From Leuctra nigra (Eukaryota; Arthropoda; Insecta; Plecoptera; Leuctridae), in NCBI GenBank assembly GCA_934045905.1, contig OW203768.1:20226770-20290769 (forward strand): a stretch of DNA of 64,000 nucleotides, in the 5' to 3' direction. Within the stretch, counting starts at the first letter, position 1. Every line of letters begins with the position of its first letter. Of this stretch, positions 46,414 to 58,348 are shown one piece after another. Under the pieces are notes generated by a model. It ran no database searches. It was given only the letters and a program-made list of their open reading frames with translations, and was not told where the DNA came from. Made by a program: the position numbers and the translations under genes.

Positions 46414-46559
46414 TAACTTTGGAGGTCCCGTTTTCGATTCCCGCGACCGCTTTTCCTGACAGGTATTTCATACTTCTCAGTCCAGAGGCAAATGATGGGA
46501 AAGTTCCCTATTAATAGGCCACGATCGATACCATCCCACCGTCCCATCATCATTCCTTA
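46414..46559 (+). mobile_element. SINE remnant
   Basis: B-box-like TTTTCGATTCCCGCGACCG, then TTTTCCTGACAGG, CAGTCCAGAGGCAAATGATG, AATAGGCCACG and CATCCCACCGTCCC, in SINE order; it runs into the CAT microsatellite that starts at the SINE's CAT-rich tail. Confidence 0.7.
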
Positions 46560-46562
46560 ATT

Positions 46563-46790
<228 letters not shown>

Positions 46791-48364
46791 CCATGCAACA
46801 GTCGCATCTGCAGAATATAGTGAAATATACCACTAAAACACAACTTTCGATGATTTTGAGAGGAAAAAACGTAACTTGCTGGATTGATGTTCACAAAGAC
46901 AAGATGAATGTCAACGGGAAAACCATTACTTTGAGGAAAACATCCGTATAGAATACCTAGTGTATAATTGGAATAAACTTGTTTGCGTGTGAATGATATA
47001 CATAATTACCTCGTTGCTGCTATCGTAGAATATACTGCACTTACAAACTGTCACAAGTCATTGTTCTGTCTGTAATCTTTCCAATGAGGCGCCACTAGGT
47101 GACAGCACCTACCAGGTGTTTTAAATACATTTAGCAAGTTTGTGTAATAATATTTGTATCACTACACATTACCATTACTATGTAGATACCTATAATAGTT
47201 TTTGATTTTGAACTTATTTTTTCCATGAGTCTCGTACTATGTGATGCAATAAGTACACCATACTTAAAAATAAAACATAACTGGTTTAAAACTAGGAGTT
47301 GGAGTTTTTGTTTTGTCAATTATTTGACTGGAAATGGGCACTAAAACTTATGAAAATATATTATTATAGAAATTACTAAATATTTTGCCTAATGCCAAGC
47401 TAGGTCATCAATACATATTTTGATGTAATTGATAATTGTATGTATAATTGTGTATTATTGCAGAAGACTTACATTTCTGTATGATTCATGTAAATGAATC
47501 TAGAAATAAATACAAAATAAAAACTGCTCCAAGAAAACTATTCTTCAAAGAAAACTTCAACTAGGTGCAAATAACGCCAAACATATTAAGGAAGACAGTG
47601 AACCTTCTTAATTGCAGATATTCATTCTCGTTTAAAAGTTACGAATTTAATTTGAAAAAGTTTAGACAGACGGATTCTGGCAATACAGTTGAACATTGCG
47701 AAATGCTTTCAAAAGCAGAATGAAGATCGTACAAGAACCGAGGAACTATAGAAAGTGGAAACAAATTAAAAAACTCCTCTGAGATGCAGCAAACGTTTTA
47801 GTGAAAAGTATTTTTGTATGGATAATGTATCGGCGCTGTGAATCGGTAATATTTTGCGGCCAGAAAGTGAAGTTTGATGACCTGTTTAAGCCCGAGGCAA
47901 GGAGACAAGTATTGATCGATAATATCTACCCTAAATCAAAACAAAGCATAATCACTAGCAAATACAGTAACAAAGTAAACTCGTCGGGACCTTGCATTAG
48001 GAGGTGGATTCCAGGTCACTGTAAATTAATATTACTTTTTTATTTTAATAATTTTAGTAACGCATGTAAATTATTTATCAAATAAATCATACGTTAGTGT
48101 TATGAGTAATATAAAAAATAATTAACGGCAGGCAAATTAATATAAAATTAAAATAATATCGTAAAAAATTGTATAATATAAAATTAATTCAAAATTTGAC
48201 TTTGACATCAGAAAGAGAAATTTAGTTTTTGGCAAGAGGACTACTTACTACATTGTGTGTACATTGTGTTTGTACATTGGTGTACTGCAACGTTTGAGTG
48301 CTAATACATCAGTCATCACAATAATTCACCAATCACCAGCGTCTAATCTAACCTTTTCATGTAG

Positions 48365-48442
48365 AAAAATATACCTTTTCTGTCTGTGATCCTGGGAGTG
48401 ATTTCCGTTCAAGTCTTTGCTTATCTTGGATTCACAGTGAAT
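48365..48442 (+). CDS. Candidate 78-nt cassette exon encoding a membrane helix
   Basis: The 3' splice site is strong: branch-point-like CTAAC (48347-48351), then CTTTTCATGTAG. The donor is GTAAGG right after 48442. The 78 nt between are exactly 26 codons in phase 0 on both sides and encode KNIPFLSVILGVISVQVFAY and then LGFTVN, a plausible transmembrane helix. It aligns over 22 residues, without gaps, with the TM1 helix of the exon at 58099 (F/W, L, S/A, V ... G, F/Y, T/S), so it may be an old duplicate of the TM1 exon. The downstream part of the open frame runs into a family-2 repeat. Chance is not excluded for so short an exon. Confidence 0.3.
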
Positions 48443-48524
48443 GTAAGGTTTTGTGGCAATCTTCCCAGTTCTGATGAAAATGTTAACCTCTCTGTGATAC
48501 AGCAAGTGATTATCCCGGGATTAT

Positions 48525-48603
48525 TTACGGAATTTCGTTAAGAAATGCTGCACATACCCGGTGCTCGCTTATCAACACGTTACACCGAGCGTTTTCCTAG
48601 TGG
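48525..48603 (+). repeat. Family-2 repeat 3' end fragment
   Basis: ACGGAATTTCGTTAAG ... CCCGGTGCTCGCTTATCAAC ... GAGCGTTTTCCTAGT: the CTAG|T end of family 2. Confidence 0.6.
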
Positions 48604-48790
48604 TAGATTATGCTTGTGAGATTATGCTTGTGAGATTATGCTTGTGAGATTATGCTTGTGGGATTATGATTGTGGGACGATGATGAAGGATAGGTAAGGG
48701 TGGAAGGTGGAAGGAGGCAGTCATGGTCAATTATAAGAAACCTACCAAGCACTTGCCTCGCGACTGGACTGAAGGGAAAGCACAAAACGA
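48604..48790 (-). repeat. SINE fragment with a 15-bp local tandem
   Basis: GATTATGCTTGTGA repeats four to five times (48606-48670), then the SINE body GGTGGAAGGTGGAAGGAGG ... CACTTGCCTCGCGACTGG. The tandem sits in the SINE's variable tail. Confidence 0.6.
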
Positions 48791-49624
48791 CTTAGGACAG
48801 CTTTTAGAAAAGTTCAGTAGCGTACAGAATTTCATTTTAAATTGCACAATTCAAGCAACACGTAGATATACACGTGAACGAGATAAAATTCAGGAAATCC
48901 AAGTTTTTACGTTTCAATCCGTTGCTTGAAACATTTACAACGTTGTCAATAAAAAATTGTTGTTGGTTTGATTTCAACTGTTCTAAAAGTGTAATACAAT
49001 AAGAAACTTATACTTCAATCTTGCTTTCCAATGGCATGTATTTCGCAAGGTTAGGTTTGTCTTGTCAAATCCATAATGGTAGGTCATCACAACTTTACTT
49101 GATTTGATTTTAACAAGAATAGCACTATAGTTTTCATGATTCTGTCACATTTGAACCTCGTTTATATTAAAAACATGACACAAAACACTTTTTATGACGT
49201 TTTTAGTTCGTAAATTAAGTAAAAATCTCATTAAATTTCACTGAAAACACTTATGATAGTCTGTTTTTGTTTACATCGGCGCCATTTTGGACATCGGCCT
49301 GGTGGATGTCAGTCAGCATGAACATTCAGTCAGCGACCATCATGTAGGAGGCAGTGACATTCGAACTCCGCGCGGCAATGAGTGGATGGGACGGTCGTCA
49401 TACCCGCGGACACCCGCGCGAAGTTGTCTTATGGAGAATTTAGCATTGACGATCGTACATGGAAATACTACTCTTCCAGATAACATCAGACTTTGAGCGG
49501 CAATTATGAAATTTCGAATAATATTAATAATCTCATAAATTTAAGCTATGAAAACTCAGCGTGAACGCATTGATATTGAAAAGCGATCATTAGAATAACA
49601 AGGAATGTACCCTCTTCTTTTTAG
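48791..49624. other. Probable intron sequence with a CpG-rich patch
   Basis: 49270-49440 is richer in CpG (CCGCGCGGCAATGAGTGG, CCGCGGACACCCGCGCG) and starts with CGGCGCCATTTTGG. A 69-codon frame here (49287-49496) has no donor and matches nothing I know. It could be a non-coding first exon or promoter region; I do not call it. Confidence 0.35.
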
Positions 49625-50218
49625 GCTCTTTTCGTCTCTTTTGGTACGAAAAGACATTGGTTTTTGTTTGTTAGTTTATTTGTTTGTTTGTTTGTTTGTT
49701 TGTTTGTTTTCCTTTTGATGCCGGTATTCAAGTCGCACTGTTTCCCCGATCGAGGTTAAATTTTGCACACATGTTAAGACCAACTCAGCGTCTTGCAGAA
49801 TGAAAATATTTTGAAATCCGTTGATTGGTACACGTTAAAAAATATATATTTCCTGTATGGTTGATCCAATCAAGTTAAATATTTCAAGGTCATTAAGACC
49901 AACATTTTATCAAATTTTACAAGGTTTCAGATAAATCCTCTCATTGGTTAAATTTAAAAAATCTTACGATTGGTCGAAAATCATAATGTTCTGATGAAGT
50001 CTAAATTTTGCTTGTGATCAAGATCAACGTTATCCCATTTTACACATTTTCAATAAGATTTATCGAAAAGTTTACGTAATTCAGGGCACATGGATCTGTT
50101 AATCAAATTATTCCAGAGTGTAGCATGGGAACGCTGATTAAATTATAATTTTCTTTGAGGGGTTGGATCGTGTTTGGTAGATGTTTGACGTGTAAGTGCT
50201 CGCTCATCAACGCGTTTC
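49625..50218 (+). repeat. Family-2 repeat, diverged
   Basis: Starts GGCTCTTTTCGTCTCTTTTG, has a (GTTT)n run (49675-49708), CCGATCGAGGTTAAATTTTG and ends GTGCTCGCTCATCAACGCG, the order seen in the family-2 copy at 28994. Confidence 0.55.
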
Positions 50219-50963
50219 TATTTTAAATAATATGATAAATATTATCATAAATAATAAAAAAAATATGGAATTTAATATTTTAAATGAATATATTTCATAA
50301 TATGGAAAATAATATGAAATGTTTGTTGCAAGTTTAACAATTTATAAAATTTCCATCCACCATTTGGGTGGCAGTCAATAATTGACACTTGATACATTGA
50401 CACATTTATACAATAATTTTAAGTTAATTGTAAAATCCAGGTCCAACTCTTAATTCGATAAATGGAATAATATGTTGACGATAATTATCCATACCATTAA
50501 ATTTCATTGGTCCTTTTTCGGTATGTTGTGGTCCTTTTTTAAATGGTTAAGGTACTATTTGCCTGCCTTTTTGGAGTTTCATAGGTCCTAAAGATCCTAG
50601 CCCTAATTATGACACTAATCTTGTCTAGTCTTGTACTAGTTTAAAACCGCGCCAAAACCATTGACACTGACGCAAATCGCCAAGTGGCGAGGTCACGATA
50701 TCTGCTCACGTCGCTATCTTCACACCATGTCTTTTCAAGTGACAACAGAAACTAATCACACAGCTGACTATGTTTACTCAGCTTAAACCACAGAACCAAG
50801 ACACTAAACAATAACTAACTAGGTATATGAACACCGTCACAAATGAATAGCTATCACCTCGCTTTCATTTATACCGATAACAAAAACGACATTATTACTC
50901 ATATAGGTTAGTTTGCTTCAGTCCGAGTTGAGTTTTACTAGCGATGGCAAGTAATATTGCAGC
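50219..50963. other. Upstream region of exon 1b
   Basis: AT-rich. Just before the exon, TTCAGTCCGAGTTGAG (50918-50933) contains the arthropod initiator TCAGT and could be the start site of the exon 1b transcript; there is no TATA box at the right distance. Nothing else seen. Confidence 0.35.
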
Positions 50964-51146
50964 ATGAAGTGGAGGAATGAGACATTGATGAGATGGTACA
51001 GATACGGTAGAGATAGAGTGTGGAATAAGGAGCCTTGTGAGAAGGATGCAATTATATCAGATGAGTGTGTGAGTGGAAATTATAACACAGCTGTTGTGCA
51101 GTGTGGTGGACAGAATGCGAGGTATAGCAAATGGGAGTTGAAGCAG
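50964..51146 (+). CDS. First coding exon (1b) of the sugar-transporter gene
   Basis: 61 codons from ATG to a donor CAG|GTAAAT at 51147, phase 0. The peptide begins MKWRNETLMRWYRYGRD and ends NARYSKWELKQ; it is charged, with no membrane helix, as expected for the cytosolic N-terminal tail of a Tret1-like facilitated sugar transporter. The next exon in phase 0 is LWLAVAASLGYMIIG at one of the acceptors in the 120-bp array. Exon 1a at 45184 has the same -LKQ end and donor, so the two are likely alternative starts from separate promoters. The gene call depends on the TM1 exon; this exon alone has no recognisable homology. Confidence 0.6.
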
Positions 51147-51712
51147 GTAAATGATAACAAAAACTAGGGAAATGTTGATAATTGGGTGTTGTTTGATGTG
51201 TTGCTGTTAGTTATTATATGACTTGTGGGATTGACAGACCTTGAACAACCGAAGAGACTAATATTTCCTTGTGCGGAAATAACTTATCGATAGATCATGT
51301 TTTATTAGTTGTTCTAAAGAGCATAATCTGTCAAGAAGTATTAAATACTTCCCAATAAAAGAAATCTGTGAAAAATATCAGCCAAGTCTCCAACTAGGAA
51401 AAAGGGAAATCTAAAAATTCCGCATTGAAAAGTGCAAAAAATGTCCATGCCAACATCGTTCATTAATAATAATAATCTTTAATAAAAAAAAAAATTAAAA
51501 TCAATATATTCTTGACGCATAACTATTACTAATTCAATTATTTAGTCTTTTAAAGAGCTATTTTCTATTGTACAGAAGCGCATATTGTCCAGAAATGAAA
51601 TATCACTACGTAAAAATGCACACAAAAATCGATGTGCCAGTATTTATTGATTTTTCTGTTGGCTTGTAATGACTCATTCATTTGACAGAACTGTCATGCG
51701 TAAGCACGTGTA
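51147..51712. other. Intron before the 120-bp array
   Basis: From donor 51147 to the array. It contains a decayed piece resembling the Helitron-like foldback (AAAAATATCAGCCAAGTCTC, about 51371-51390). The last bases, GTATATGACAG, resemble the unit junction CTATGTGACAG, which suggests where the array's first breakpoint lay. Confidence 0.5.
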
Positions 51713-54700
51713 TATGACAGTGTTGCCATGTGTTACAGCTATGGCTGGCAGTGGCGGCATCTCTCGGCTACATGATTATCGGCCTGGTGCGAGGCTACTC
51801 GTCTTCTGCCGTGCTGTCCATGCAGGAGGCTATGTGACAGTGTTGCCATGTGTTACAGCTATGGCTGGCAGTGGCGGCATCTCTCGGCTACATGATTATC
51901 GGCCTGGTGCGAGGCTACTCGTCTTCTGCCGTGCTGTCCATGCAGGAGGCTATGTGACAGTGTTGCCATGTGTTACAGCTATGGCTGGCAGTGGCGGCAT
52001 CTCTCGGCTACATGATTATCGGCCTGGTGCGAGGCTACTCGTCTTCTGCCGTGCTGTCCATGCAGGAGGCTATGTGACAGTGTTGCCATGTGTTACAGCT
52101 ATGGCTGGCAGTGGCGGCATCTCTCGGCTACATGATTATCGGCCTGGTGCGAGGCTACTCGTCTTCTGCCGTGCTGTCCATGCAGGAGGCTATGTGACAG
52201 TGTTGCCATGTGTTACAGCTATGGCTGGCAGTGGCGGCATCTCTCGGCTACATGATTATCGGCCTGGTGCGAGGCTACTCGTCTTCTGCCGTGCTGTCCA
52301 TGCAGGAGGCTATGTGACAGTGTTGCCATGTGTTACAGCTATGGCTGGCAGTGGCGGCATCTCTCGGCTACATGATTATCGGCCTGGTGCGAGGCTACTC
52401 GTCTTCTGCCGTGCTGTCCATGCAGGAGGCTATGTCACAGTGTTGCTATGTGTTACAGCTATGGCTGGCAGTGGCGGCATCTCTCGGCTACATGATTATC
52501 GGCCTGGTGCGAGGCTACTCGTCTTCTGCCGTGCTGTCCATGCAGGAGGCTATGTGACAGTGTTGCCATGTGTTACAGCTATAGCTGGCAGTGGCGGCAT
52601 CTCTCGGCTACATGATTATCGGCCTGGTGCGAGGCTACTCGTCTTCTGCCGTGCTGTCCATGCAGGAGGCTATGTCACAGTGTTGCCATGTGTTACAGCT
52701 ATGGCTGGCAGTGGCGGCATCTCTCGGCTACATGATTATCGGCCTGGTGCGAGGCTACTCGTCTTCTGCCGTGCTGTCCATGCAGGAGGCTATGTCACAG
52801 TGTTGCCATGTGTTACAGCTATGGCTGGCAGTGGCGGCATCTCTCGGCTACATGATTATCGGCCTGGTGCGAGGCTACTCGTCTTCTGCCGTGCTGTCCA
52901 TGCAGGAGGCTATGTCACAGTGTTGCCATGTGTTACAGCTATGGCTGGCAGTGGCGGCATCTCTCGGCTACATGATTATCGGCCTGGTGCGAGGCTACTC
53001 GTCTTCTGCCGTGCTGTCCATGCAGGAGGCTATGTGACAGTGTTGCCATGTGTTACAGCTATGGCTGGCAGTGGCGGCATCTCTCGGCTACATGATTATC
53101 GGCCTGGTGCGAGGCTACTCGTCTTCTGCCGTGCTGTCCATGCAGGAGGCTATGTGACAGTGTTGCCATGTGTTACAGCTATGGCTGGCAGTGGCGGCAT
53201 CTCTCGGCTACATGATTATCGGCCTGGTGCGAGGCTACTCGTCTTCTGCCGTGCTGTCCATGCAGGAGGCTATGTGACAGTGTTGCCATGTGTTACAGCT
53301 ATGGCTGGCAGTGGCGGCATCTCTCGGCTACATGATTATCGGCCTGGTGCGAGGCTACTCGTCTTCTGCCGTGCTGTCAATGCAGGAGGCTATGTCACAG
53401 TGTTGCCATGTGTTACAGCTATGGCTGGCAGTGGCGGCATCTCTCGGCTACATGATTATCGGCCTGGTGCGAGGCTACTCGTCTTCTGCCGTGCTGTCCA
53501 TGCAGGAGGCTATGTGACAGTGTTGCCATGTGTTACAGCTATGGCTGGCAGTGGCGGCATCTCTCGGCTACATGATTATCGGCCTGGTGCGAGGCTACTC
53601 GTCTTCTGCCGTGCTGTCAATGCAGGAGGCTATGTCACAGTGTTGCCATGTGTTACAGCTATGGCTGGCAGTGGCGGCATCTCTCGGCTACATGATTATC
53701 GGCCTGGTGCGAGGCTACTCGTCTTCTGCCGTGCTGTCCATGCAGGAGGCTATGTGACAGTGTTGCCATGTGTTACAGCTATGGCTGGCAGTGGCGGCAT
53801 CTCTCGGCTACATGATTATCGGCCTGGTGCGAGGCTACTCGTCTTCTGCCGTGCTGTCAATGCAGGAGGCTATGTCACAGTGTTGCCATGTGTTACAGCT
53901 ATGGCTGGCAGTGGCGGCATCTCTCGGCTACATGATTATCGGCCTGGTGCGAGGCTACTCGTCTTCTGCCGTGCTGTCCATGCTGGAGGCTATGTGACAG
54001 TGTTGCCATGTGTTACAGCTATGGCTGGCAGTGGCGGCATCTCTCGGCTACATGATTATCGGCCTGGTGCGAGGCTACTCGTCTTCTGCCGTGCTGTCCA
54101 TGCAGGAGGCTATGTGACAGTGTTGCCATGTGTTACAGCTATGGCTGGCAGTGGCGGCATCTCTCGGCTACATGATTATCGGCCTGGTGCGAGGCTACTC
54201 GTCTTCTGCCGTGCTGTCAATGCAGGAGGCTATGTCACAGTGTTGCCATGTGTTACAGCTATGGCTGGCAGTGGCGGCATCTCTCGGCTACATGATTATC
54301 GGCCTGGTGCGAGGCTACTCGTCTTCTGCCGTGCTGTCCATGCAGGAGGCTATGTGACAGTGTTGCCATGTGTTACAGCTATGGCTGGCAGTGGCGGCAT
54401 CTCTCGGCTACATGATTATCGGCCTGGTGCGAGGCTACTCGTCTTCTGCCGTGCTGTCCATGCAGGAGGCTATGTGACAGTGTTGCCATGTGTTACAGCT
54501 ATGGCTGGCAGTGGCGGCATCTCTCGGCTACATGATTATCGGCCTGGTGCGAGGCTACTCGTCTTCTGCCGTGCTGTCCATGCAGGAGGCTATGTCACAG
54601 TGTTGCCATGTGTTACAGCTATGGCTGGCAGTGGCGGCATCTCTCGGCTACATGATTATCGGCCTGGTGCGAGGCTACTCGTCTTCTGCCGTGCTGTCCA

Positions 54701-57700
54701 TGCAGGAGGCTATGTCACAGTGTTGCCATGTGTTACAGCTATGGCTGGCAGTGGCGGCATCTCTCGGCTACATGATTATCGGCCTGGTGCGAGGCTACTC
54801 GTCTTCTGCCGTGCTGTCCATGCAGGAGGCTATGTGACAGTGTTGCGATGTGTTACAGCTATGGCTGGCAGTGGCGGCATCTCTCGGCTACATGATTATC
54901 GGCCTGGTGCGAGGCTACTCGTCTTCTGCCGTGCTGTCCATGCAGGAGGCTATGTGACAGTGTTGCGATGTGTTACAGCTATGGCTGGCAGTGGCGGCAT
55001 CTCTCGGCTACATGATTATCGGCCTGGTGCGAGGCTACTCGTCTTCTGCCGTGCTGTCCATGCAGGAGGCTATGTCACAGTGTTGCCATGTGTTACAGCT
55101 ATGGCTGGCAGTGGCGGCATCTCTCGGCTACATGATTATCGGCCTGGTGCGAGGCTACTCGTCTTCTGCCGTGCTGTCCATGCAGGAGGCTATGTGACAG
55201 TGTTGCGATGTGTTACAGCTATGGCTGGCAGTGGCGGCATCTCTCGGCTACATGATTATCGGCCTGGTGCGAGGCTACTCGTCTTCTGCCGTGCTGTCCA
55301 TGCAGGAGGCTATGTGACAGTGTTGCCATGTGTTACAGCTATGGCTGGCAGTGGCGGCATCTCTCGGCTACATGATTATCGGCCTGGTGCGAGGCTACTC
55401 GTCTTCTGCCGTGCTGTCCATGCAGGAGGCTATGTGACAGTGTTGCCATGTGTTACAGCTATGGCTGGCAGTGGCGGCATCTCTCGGCTACATGATTATC
55501 GGCCTGGTGCGAGGCTACTCGTCTTCTGCCGTGCTGTCCATGCAGGAGGCTATGTGACAGTGTTGCCATGTGTTACAGCTATGGCTGGCAGTGGCGGCAT
55601 CTCTCGGCTACATGATTATCGGCCTGGTGCGAGGCTACTCGTCTTCTGCCGTGCTGTCCATGCAGGAGGCTATGTGACAGTGTTGCCATGTGTTACAGCT
55701 ATGGCTGGCAGTGGCGGCATCTCTCGGCTACATGATTATCGGCCTGGTGCGAGGCTACTCGTCTTCTGCCGTGCTGTCCATGCAGGAGGCTATGTGACAG
55801 TGTTGCCATGTGTTACAGCTATGGCTGGCAGTGGCGGCATCTCTCGGCTACATGATTATCGGCCTGGTGCGAGGCTACTCGTCTTCTGCCGTGCTGTCCA
55901 TGCAGGAGGCTATGTGACAGTGTTGCGATGTGTTACAGCTATGGCTGGCAGTGGCGGCATCTCTCGGCTACATGATTATCGGCCTGGTGCGAGGCTACTC
56001 GTCTTCTGCCGTGCTGTCCATGCAGGAGGCTATGTGACAGTGTTGCCATGTGTTACAGCTATGGCTGGCAGTGGCGGCATCTCTCGGCTACATGATTATC
56101 GGCCTGGTGCGAGGCTACTCGTCTTCTGCCGTGCTGTCCTTGCAGGAGGCTATGTGACAGTGTTGCCATGTGTTACAGCTATGGCTGGCAGTGGCGGCAT
56201 CTCTCGGCTACATGATTATCGGCCTGGTGCGAGGCTACTCGTCTTCTGCCGTGCTGTCCATGCAGGAGGCTATGTGACAGTGTTGCCATGTGTTACAGCT
56301 ATGGCTGGCAGTGGCGGCATCTCTCGGCTACATGATTATCGGCCTGGTGCGAGGCTACTCGTCTTCTGCCGTGCTGTCAATGCAGGAGGCTATGTCACAG
56401 TGTTGCCATGTGTTACAGCTATGGCTGGCAGTGGCGGCATCTCTCGGCTACATGATTATCGGCCTGGTGCGAGGCTACTCGTCTTCTGCCGTGCTGTCCA
56501 TGCAGGAGACTATGTCACAGTGTTGCCATGTGTTACAGCTATGGCTGGCAGTGGCGGCATCTCTCGGCTACATGATTATCGGCCTGGTGCGAGGCTACTC
56601 GTCTTCTGCCGTGCTGTCCATGCAGGAGGCTATGTCACAGTGTTGCCATGTGTTACAGCTATGGCTGGCAGTGGCGGCATCTCTCGGCTACATGATTATC
56701 GGCCTGGTGCGAGGCTACTCGTCTTCTGCCGTGCTGTCCATGCAGGAGGCTATGTGACAGTGTTGCCATGTGTTACAGCTATGGCTGGCAGTGGCGGCAT
56801 CTCTCGGCTACATGATTATCGGCCTGGTGCGAGGCTACTCGTCTTCTGCCGTGCTGTCCATGCAGGAGGCTATGTGACAGTGTTGCCATGTGTTACAGCT
56901 ATGGCTGGCAGTGGCGGCATCTCTCGGCTACATGATTATCGGCCTGGTGCGAGGCTACTCGTCTTCTGCCGTGCTGTCCATGCAGGAGGCTATGTGACAG
57001 TGTTGCCATGTGTTACAGCTATGGCTGGCAGTGGCGGCATCTCTCGGCTACATGATTATCGGCCTGGTGCGAGGCTACTCGTCTTCTGCCGTGCTGTCCA
57101 TGCAGGAGGCTATGTCACAGTGTTGCCATGTGTTACAGCTATGGCTGGCAGTGGCGGCATCTCTCGGCTACATGATTATCGGCCTGGTGCGAGGCTACTC
57201 GTCTTCTGCCGTGCTGTCCATGCAGGAGGCTATGTGACAGTGTTGCCATGTGTTACAGCTATGGCTGGCAGTGGCGGCATCTCTCGGCTACATGATTATC
57301 GGCCTGGTGCGAGGCTACTCGTCTTCTGCCGTGCTGTCCATGCAGGAGGCTATGTGACAGTGTTGCCATGTGTTACAGCTATGGCTGGCAGTGGCGGCAT
57401 CTCTCGGCTACATGATTATCGGCCTGGTGCGAGGCTACTCGTCTTCTGCCGTGCTGTCCATGCAGGAGGCTATGTGACAGTGTTGCCATGTGTTACAGCT
57501 ATGGCTGGCAGTGGCGGCATCTCTCGGCTACATGATTATCGGCCTGGTGCGAGGCTACTCGTCTTCTGCCGTGCTGTCCATGCAGGAGGCTATGTGACAG
57601 TGTTGCCATGTGTTACAGCTATGGCTGGCAGTGGCGGCATCTCTCGGCTACATGATTATCGGCCTGGTGCGAGGCTACTCGTCTTCTGCCGTGCTGTCCA

Positions 57701-58188
57701 TGCAGGAGGCTATGTGACAGTGTTGCCATGTGTTACAGCTATGGCTGGCAGTGGCGGCATCTCTCGGCTACATGATTATCGGCCTGGTGCGAGGCTACTC
57801 GTCTTCTGCCGTGCTGTCCATGCAGGAGGCTATGTCACAGTGTTGCCATGTGTTACAGCTATGGCTGGCAGTGGCGGCATCTCTCGGCTACATGATTATC
57901 GGCCTGGTGCGAGGCTACTCGTCTTCTGCCGTGCTGTCCATGCAGGAGGCTATGTCAGAGTGTTGCCATGTGTTACAGCTATGGCTGGCAGTGGCGGCAT
58001 CTCTCGGCTACATGATTATCGGCCTGGTGCGAGGCTACTCGTCTACTGCCGTGCTGTCCATGCAGGAGGCTATGTCACAGTGTTGCCATGTGTTACAGCT
58101 ATGGCTGGCAGTGGCGGCATCTCTCGGCTACATGATTATCGGCCTGGTGCGAGGCTACTCGTCTTCTGCCGTGCTGTCCATGCAGGAG
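51713..58188 (+). repeat. 54-copy, 120-bp tandem array of splice acceptor plus TM1 exon
   Basis: Fifty-four units in register (unit starts 51721 + 120k, k = 0-53), differing by only a handful of substitutions. Each unit is intron end (GTGACAGTGTTGCCATGTGT then TACAG) followed by exon start (CTATGGCTGGCAGTGGCGGC ... TCCATGCAGGAG). Acceptor AGs lie at 51738 + 120k; only the last unit continues into the rest of the exon (ACAAGTCCCAAC) and its donor. The transporter frame at each of the 53 junctions is either AM-stop-Q (TGA, 35 times) or AMSQ/AMSE (TCA, 18 times). Other variants are CAATGCAG for CCATGCAG (5 units, always with the TCA type), GCGATG for GCCATG, and single unique changes. A different frame is open through all units because 120 is divisible by 3; it has no support as protein. 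Confidence 0.97.
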
Positions 58189-58234
58189 ACAAGTCCCAAC
58201 CTCGTGCCCTCGCAAGATGCAGAGTCCTGGATCA
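58099..58234 (+). CDS. TM1 exon of a Tret1-like facilitated sugar/trehalose transporter
   Basis: 136 nt, phase 0 in, phase 1 out, from acceptor TGTTACAG (58098) to donor ATCA|GTGAGT. It encodes LWLAVAASLGYMIIGLVRGY (first transmembrane helix), SSSAVLSMQ, then ETSPNLVPSQDAESWI. The order helix - G-Y-S-S-A - L-S-M - short loop - QDA-SW is that of insect Tret1-type transporters, where the loop after TM1 ends in QDAGSW before TM2. Such proteins carry trehalose or glucose across the plasma membrane. Downstream exons (TM2-TM12) are not in the window up to 64000, so the following intron exceeds 5.7 kb. The 5' 90 nt of this exon and the acceptor before it are the unit of the 54-copy array. Exact substrate cannot be told from one exon; other sugar-porter members share this region. 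Confidence 0.75.
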
Positions 58235-58250
58235 GTGAGTAACCAAAGAC

Positions 58251-58348
58251 TACGGTCGGTGACAGGCAAATATGAACCAGCGCTAGCATGGGCCGGCCTA
58301 TACCTGGCAATGCTAAACAGGGTTCATCTTTGCCTGTCACCGACCATA
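58251..58348. mobile_element. Small palindromic insertion in the intron
   Basis: CGGTCGGTGACAGGCAAA and TTTGCCTGTCACCGACC, extended by ATATGAACC / GGTTCATC, form arms of ~26 bp with a ~45-nt centre. It lies 20 nt after the TM1-exon donor and abuts the element at 58349. Confidence 0.65.

Noticed and set aside
47801..48085. 94-codon open frame in the transporter intron
   Set aside because: No similarity, no promoter or splice context, AT-driven composition at the end.
51669..58238. A 2189-codon open frame across the 120-bp array as a giant repeat protein
   Set aside because: It is open only because the period is a multiple of three and the unit has no stop in that frame. The TM1/QDA-SW homology and both flanking splice sites are in another frame.
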